DNA from: Metridium senile
Lineage: Eukaryota; Cnidaria; Anthozoa; Actiniaria; Metridiidae
Length of the DNA stretch: 64,000 nt
Assembly: GCA_949775045.1 (NCBI GenBank)
Contig: OX459101.1
Span: 20,217,316 to 20,281,315, forward strand
Direction of reading: 5' to 3'
How positions within the stretch are numbered: the first letter of the stretch is position 1; each line of letters starts with the position of its first letter. Positions 60,801-64,000 of the stretch are shown piece by piece. Under the pieces are notes generated by a model. It ran no database searches. It worked only from the letters and a program-made list of their open reading frames with translations, and was not told where the DNA came from. A program made the position numbers and the translations under genes.

Positions 60801-61226
60801 GAGTTCGTATGACTGTGAAAAGCGCGGTGCCGTGTGCGTGCCTTACCGCAACCGCGATGTTTCTAGAATTTTTTGACCGCGTTCGTGCCGTGAGATTTTG
60901 CTCTAATACCATATACACCAAATCGAAATATGGCAACCAATTTGTATAACTATTATTCTTGACTTGCTATCCTCGCGTAAATGTAACAACTCTACTCTGT
61001 TCCAATGTGAGCCCGAGGTTAGGCAGTCCAGGAAGTCACCATATTTTGATTCGGTCTATTGATGGTGGTAATAATGGTGATCATGATGATAATGATGGTG
61101 AAGGTGATGATAATGTTTGTGTTAAGGTTGGCATGAAGATGATGGTGATGGTGATGATGATGGTGGTAATAATGATGATAATAATGTTGACGATGGTGGT
61201 GATGGTTATAATGGTGGTGGTGGTGG

Positions 61227-61309
<83 letters not shown>

Positions 61310-63831
61310 GTTATGATGACTATGATAATAATATTTTTGATGAAGATGATGTAATACACAACCTACAATGATACCTACACTATTTCCAGTAGCCAAAACA
61401 AAGCTATGTTCGCCGCCAGCAACTATCTTCAAGACTTTGTATTGTATTCCATTACTGTTATCATTGTTTCGTCTGTACCAGGGACCTTGCACGGGTACAC
61501 AACTGTTTCTATTATCTGTAGAATCTACACCCAGCTGACCACTGCTGCCTTGACCAAACGAGTAGACTTTATTGGACGAAGGCACAAACGCTAGTGTGAA
61601 CGACCTAAGGAACGCAATTATTTATGAGGCGCTATTCGGTACTAACAGAAAGGGGGGGGGGGGGGGGTGTAAAGGTTAGCGGCTATGCGGTTTCACATTA
61701 TTTTAAGTGCAGGTTTGCAGTTTTTTTGCATTGATATCTGCGGTATTTCATTTTTTTGTAAATGAGCGGTTTGCAGGTTTCTTTGTCATTTTCGGACTCG
61801 GTGAACAGGGAGAAACGTTTTTCTATGGTCACATAAAATACATACATACAGTCACATAAAATCGTGTTACATATGATTGTGTTACATAAGGATTGCATTA
61901 CATATGACCATGTAGCATTATAGGATTGTGCTACATGTGATTACATAAGATTGTGTTACATATGGTTGTGTTACATTAGGATTGCATTACATATGACCAT
62001 GTAGCATTATAGGAGTGTGCTACATGTGATTACATAAGATTGTGTTACATATGGTTGTGTTACATTAGGATTGCATTACATATGACCCTGTAGCATTATA
62101 GGATTGTGCTACATGTGATTACATAAGATTGTGTTACATATGGTTGTTACATTAGGATTGCATTACATATGACCATGTAGCATTATAGGATTGTGCTACA
62201 TGTGATTACATAAGATTGTGTTACATATGGTTGTGTTACATAAGGATTGCATTACATATGACCATGTAGCATTATAGGATTGTGCTACATGTGATTACAT
62301 AAGATTGTGTTACATATGGTTGTGTTACATTAGGATTGCATTACATATGACCATGTAGCATTATAGGATTGTGCTACATGTGATTACATAAGATTGTGTT
62401 ACATATGGTTGTGTTACATTAGGATTGCATTACATATGACCATGTAGCATTTAATATTGGATTGTGCTACATGTGATTGTGTTACATAAGATTGTGTTAC
62501 ATAAGACTGTAATGTGTTACATACCGTCCACATGCTATTTGAGTCACAACACTGCCCATCAAATCAAACACCTGCAAGACAAACAACCAATGAGATACCA
62601 ATATTATGGACTATGGTATTTACAAATGTTTGGACCCCTCCCCTGCCCCTATCAAATATGTAAAGGTCCGTCACCCAGGGTTACAGGATTGTTACTCACC
62701 CTTTTAGGGGTATCTTTGTCATTGTTATTGTTATGTCCTAGTTGCCCAGATGATCCACATCCAAATGTAAACACACCACCATCCTACACACACAAAATAG
62801 AAAGGTTAGTTAATCACAGCATGGTCAGGTGTCATCCTCGGGAACCCAAGGGTAATCTTCTGTCGCTTGTTTCTCGCTCCCAGAATAAATACCCATGGGA
62901 ACGTAGTCTGTTAGAGCTTGTTCCGGAAGTCAAAATTCAGCTCTTTCCTGATTGGTCGACCTTATGAGGTCGACCAATGAAAATCAAGATAACCATTCAA
63001 AAAAAGTCGTTAAATAAGTTTACATTTTGACTTCCGGAACAAGCTCCAACAGACTACGTTCCCAGGGGTATTTATTCTGGGAGCGAGAAACGAGCGACAG
63101 AAGATTACCCCTGGGTTCCCGAGAATGGGTCAGGTGTATATCTGAATGTAAAATAGTGTGTTTTTACTCTGTTATCACTCGGAATTATGAACTGATTTCA
63201 TTTCTTTCATGCACCTAGCTAATTGCAAGAACAGTGTCCTGACTTTTGTAATTTAACGGTAGATTTATTAAAAGACAAAATAAGATCACTGAACAAGAAC
63301 AAAAACACGCACAACCAAATGCTATGAACAAATTGATAACAAGAGGAAAAAATACTGACATCCTTTGCAGGCTTCAGAGTGTAGAATGTACTTTTTTCAT
63401 ATAACGCAAACATGTACAACCAAAAATATGCTGTGAAAAAGGCTTGATACATACCATGGTCAGGACAGCAGTGTGATTCTCCCCACAACAAACATATACA
63501 ACATGTTGGGACCTGATGGACCTTAGTAATGTTGGCATCTTACGATCTATGATAGAAGTAAACTTGGTTAAAGGAAATTATTACCCCTCACCCTTCTCAC
63601 TAAGGTAGCCGGGCCTTTGCATCCAAGCGAGACGAACATTGAGCTTGCAATGATAGAGACACTTGAATAATTATCCTGCAAGGTGTTGACCGGTCTCTAT
63701 CATTGCATCGTTCATCCCGCTACAATGCTAAGGCCCAGCTACCTTTCAGGATGGCGCAGGGAACTATAATGAAGGGGGCGATCATTTAACATAGACTACC
63801 TTGTGTGTCAAGCACTCCAAGTTGACCAAAC
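45808..63831 (-). CDS. HERC4: Small HERC E3 ubiquitin ligase (HERC3/HERC4 type), 5'-partial
   Basis: Twenty-six exons joined with consistent phases give about 822 residues to a TGA at 45808-45810; the first visible exon enters in phase 2, so the N-terminal RCC1 repeats (roughly the first quarter) lie beyond the right edge. The order is RCC1-like repeats, a helical linker, and a C-terminal HECT domain, matching vertebrate HERC3/HERC4 throughout in alignment from memory. HECT ligases accept ubiquitin from an E2 on a cysteine and pass it to substrate; the catalytic Cys is in [12 protein letters not shown] (codon 45909-45907). All expected blocks are present and open, so the gene is probably functional. 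HERC3 versus HERC4 cannot be settled here. Introns are loaded with foldback elements and tandem arrays. Exon coordinates are given in the three domain entries. Confidence 0.93.
46359..46584. repeat. Foldback MITE family A, full copy
   Basis: Ends gtttcacgttatctatcacc and its inverse. Its right end lies 13 bases from the splice donor of the HERC exon at 46597-46649. Confidence 0.85.
46742..46960. repeat. Foldback MITE family B, full copy
   Basis: ccccttcacagttccctgcg and inverse; loop attcacgtg. In a HERC intron, about 45 bases from the donor of the 47002-47104 exon. Confidence 0.9.
47345..47520 (-). mobile_element. LINE 3' tail fragment
   Basis: Begins gattcaattcaattctttat (tail of a minus-strand non-LTR element), with no coding part visible. 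Between two HERC exons. Confidence 0.45.
47873..48185. repeat. Dispersed repeat family G
   Basis: About 310 bases including ttgtttgtcaaaacgaacag, gcatttgcgttttgttttta and cgggaaacaactctctcgaa; present inverted at 57363-57665. Confidence 0.75.
48635..48790. repeat. Foldback element related to family D ends
   Basis: agagtacaaacattgaaagt pairs with acttttagtgtttgtgctct at the other end; inner taccactaaatactg arms. Confidence 0.7.
49383..49740. repeat. Foldback element with G-run and repeated ctaaaaggtacg
   Basis: Ends ctccctttgtctaagtggta and inverse next to G-rich/C-rich runs; interior has aacccctaaaaggtacg or close variants about five times. HERC intron. Confidence 0.75.
49870..50160. repeat. 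Foldback family H copy
   Basis: ggaacgtagtctgttggagc with inverse about 150 bases later, centre ggtcgacc. Second copy at 62838-63122. Confidence 0.85.
50648..50692. repeat. Family C fragment
   Basis: caccgacgcagcctatacta and tttactcgctagtttcca only. Confidence 0.7.
51000..51725. repeat. Degenerate GTGATGTGGTGT array
   Basis: About 720 bases of gtgatgtgatg/gtggtgtg with longer blocks (gttaagtgtagtgtgatgta) repeated about six times, ending with three copies of gaatcggtgtggtgtg. In a HERC intron. Confidence 0.9.
52531..52748. repeat. Foldback MITE family B, full copy
   Basis: ccccttcacagttccctgcg and inverse, with slightly more mismatches than other copies (aatgaaacgaaag). HERC intron. Confidence 0.9.
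52775..52903. repeat. MITE family N copy touching a splice donor
   Basis: Inverted relative to 2728. Its end (acgtcca) lies within about 10 bases of the donor (minus-strand gtaata) of the HERC exon 52909-53079. Confidence 0.75.
53190..53900. repeat. Foldback family O, two diverged copies
   Basis: 53195-53420 and 53640-53870 share gatttgcataagtttcaac and aaatatgaaagaactaac, with arms around atacaatcgttcgtcttcga. Related to 60235-60480. Confidence 0.65.
53885..54180. repeat. Foldback family I, most complete copy
   Basis: Outer arms aagcacacagcacgcgcg, inner arms gcagttataaagcac and acactagagaagtgttgaga, each with its inverse. Confidence 0.8.
54285..54440 (-). mobile_element. LINE 3' tail fragment
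   Basis: tttatttatttattaaattt followed by non-coding sequence similar in style to other minus-strand LINE tails. Confidence 0.4.
54695..55892. repeat. 22-bp minisatellite, about 54 units
   Basis: Unit tataaactagatgtatggta plus tg, almost invariant (only occasional g-to-a giving tatatataaac). It ends about four bases from the splice donor of the HERC exon 55897-55986. Confidence 0.97.
56044..56178. repeat. GAT/GGT microsatellite
   Basis: gatgatgataataatgatga-type repeats becoming ggtggtggcgatggc, running right up to the donor of the HERC exon 56181-56288. Confidence 0.85.
56360..56660. repeat. Three tandem units of about 112 bases
   Basis: Each has cacctcacccctaatacaat (first unit: cacctaacccttaatacaat) and tgaaatatttcttgatttga. 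HERC intron, upstream of a family B half-copy. Confidence 0.85.
56703..56793. repeat. Family B, right arm only
   Basis: ttgcaagcacaacgttcatc to gaactgtgaagg. About 25 bases from the donor of the HERC exon 56818-56871. Confidence 0.85.
56945..57125. repeat. Foldback family K copy
   Basis: gcctcgatagcgtgtaatat and inverse, ending with ggttgtggacaagaaccgtg. Confidence 0.8.
57250..57665. repeat. MITE N (57250-57350) next to family G, inverted (57363-57665)
   Basis: N: gtggacgtacagtgacgtat. G matches 47873-48185 inverted. HERC intron. Confidence 0.7.
57945..58312. repeat. GGAT/GAAT tetranucleotide array
   Basis: ggat repeated over about 140 bases in the middle, flanked by gaatgaat- and gaataaat-type units. 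Ends about 38 bases from the donor of the HERC exon 58351-58400. Confidence 0.97.
59295..59658. repeat. 13- to 16-bp minisatellite (cccatttctatctcg)
   Basis: About 24 units alternating cccatttctatctcg and ccccattgctatctcg, with ctcacc variants at the right end. About 43 bases from the donor of the HERC exon 59701-59809. Confidence 0.95.
59885..60060. repeat. Family I, partial copy
   Basis: agcacacagcacgcgcgttt and gcttctcttaacacttctct present; one inner arm missing. Confidence 0.65.
60235..60480. repeat. Foldback family O copy
   Basis: tctctatgcgatatacaacg and inverse (cgttgtatatcgcatacaga) around gagtcgaagacga. Confidence 0.75.
60785..61050. repeat. Element M alone (60785-60910) next to family J foldback (60917-61050)
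   Basis: M: agttcgtatgactgtg and atgtttctagaattttttga. J: cgaaatatgg with inverse ccatattttgatt. Confidence 0.65.
61060..61355. repeat. GAT trinucleotide array
   Basis: Pure gat for about 80 bases (61227-61308), flanked by ggtgatgat and gataatgat variants. About 25 bases from the donor of the HERC exon 61379-61604. Confidence 0.97.
61860..62515. repeat. 88-bp minisatellite, about 7 units
   Basis: Each unit contains gattgtgttacatatggttg, gattgcattacatatgacc and tagcattataggattgtgct. The right edge decays into ttacata repeats that end at the donor of the HERC exon 62525-62571. Confidence 0.95.
62838..63125. repeat. Foldback family H, full copy
   Basis: Inverted ends ctcgggaacccaagggtaat / attacccctgggttcccgag; central gaggtcgacc. 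HERC intron. Confidence 0.9.
63590..63785. repeat. Foldback MITE family B, diverged copy
   Basis: aaggtagccgggcctttgca with inverse; the outermost left end is altered (cccctcacccttctcac). It ends about 15 bases from the donor of the HERC exon 63800-63831. Confidence 0.85.
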
Positions 63832-63839
63832 CTGAAAAT

Positions 63840-64000
63840 AACAAGACACAAATTAGTATGCAAGGAACTATATCTACAAGATTATTTAAAGTAACATAAA
63901 TAGTCACTCCTTCAGGGTTTTTTAGTGACTCTTTAAAAATTATATACTTAGCTTCAATATAACTCTATATAGCTTTTATGCCCCCCGCCCCTCAATATTG
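63840..64000. other. Partial HERC intron at window edge
   Basis: No exon recognised in the last 160 bases; the next upstream HERC exon should be to the right. Confidence 0.5.

Larger units (their letters stand above)
61379..63831 (-). other. HERC4: HERC gene: RCC1-repeat exons
   Basis: Exons 63831-63800, 63546-63455, 62783-62700, 62571-62525 and 61604-61379. They encode [65 protein letters not shown] and [17 protein letters not shown], the usual RCC1 blade pattern (GxxxHT and FGxGxxGQLG), then [18 protein letters not shown]1 propellers in HERC proteins mediate protein binding. Confidence 0.92.

Noticed and set aside
62464..62967. 167-codon plus-strand ORF
   Set aside because: It is antisense to two HERC exons (62571-62525, 62783-62700) and runs into foldback H.

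Overview
This is animal nuclear DNA: AT-rich, with spliced genes that have GT-AG introns and clear metazoan orthologues, and with intergenic and intronic space packed with short foldback (MITE-like) elements, 5'-truncated LINE tails, tRNA-derived SINEs and tandem arrays. Several repeats resemble ones I associate with cnidarian genomes (for example the 'gctaaagctcgaaacgtcag' motif and foldbacks with 'ctcgcagccgttcttag'), so an anthozoan-like cnidarian is my best guess. That is inference, not proof. Exon borders below were built by hand from splice signals, reading-frame phase and protein similarity recalled from memory; no search was run.

Layout, left to right. 0.3-5.4 kb (minus): nine exons of an unrecognised, charged, low-complexity protein that runs off the left edge. 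5.8-9.8 kb: two LINE 3' ends, one split by a 2.45-kb transposon relic with an OTU-like protease ORF and a 9-bp target duplication. 9.8-11.2 kb (plus): a two-exon gene for a protein of the bacterial-type zinc phospholipase C-like family. 12.8-16 kb: a divergent gene pair, an unrecognised minus-strand gene and a plus-strand three-exon membrane protein with a CxxC...DHxPP...CxxC module. 17.3-22.4 kb: a second divergent pair, CMC1 (minus; cytochrome c oxidase assembly) and PAQR4 (plus; seven-transmembrane PAQR family). 24.5-25.4 kb: a probable small transcribed gene with two overlapping ORFs. 25.4-35 kb: repeats, including a 2-kb array of 51-bp units. 35.3-38.7 kb (plus): a five-exon coiled-coil protein with a UBAN ubiquitin-binding motif and a C-terminal C2HC zinc finger (NEMO/optineurin/TNIP family). 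38.7-45.8 kb: repeats, including a second array of the 51-bp unit and the inverted counterpart of the 30.4-33.3 kb block. 45.8-63.8 kb (minus): 26 exons of a small HERC E3 ligase (HERC3/HERC4 type), ending with a complete HECT domain; its N-terminal exons lie beyond the right edge.

No operon-like linkage is expected. Two themes connect to ubiquitin (the HERC ligase and the UBAN adaptor), but nothing in the sequence shows that they act together. The most unusual features are structural: tandem arrays sit just downstream of the splice donors of many HERC introns, an inverted duplication brackets the UBAN gene, and the 51-bp minisatellite appears to derive from a MITE end.
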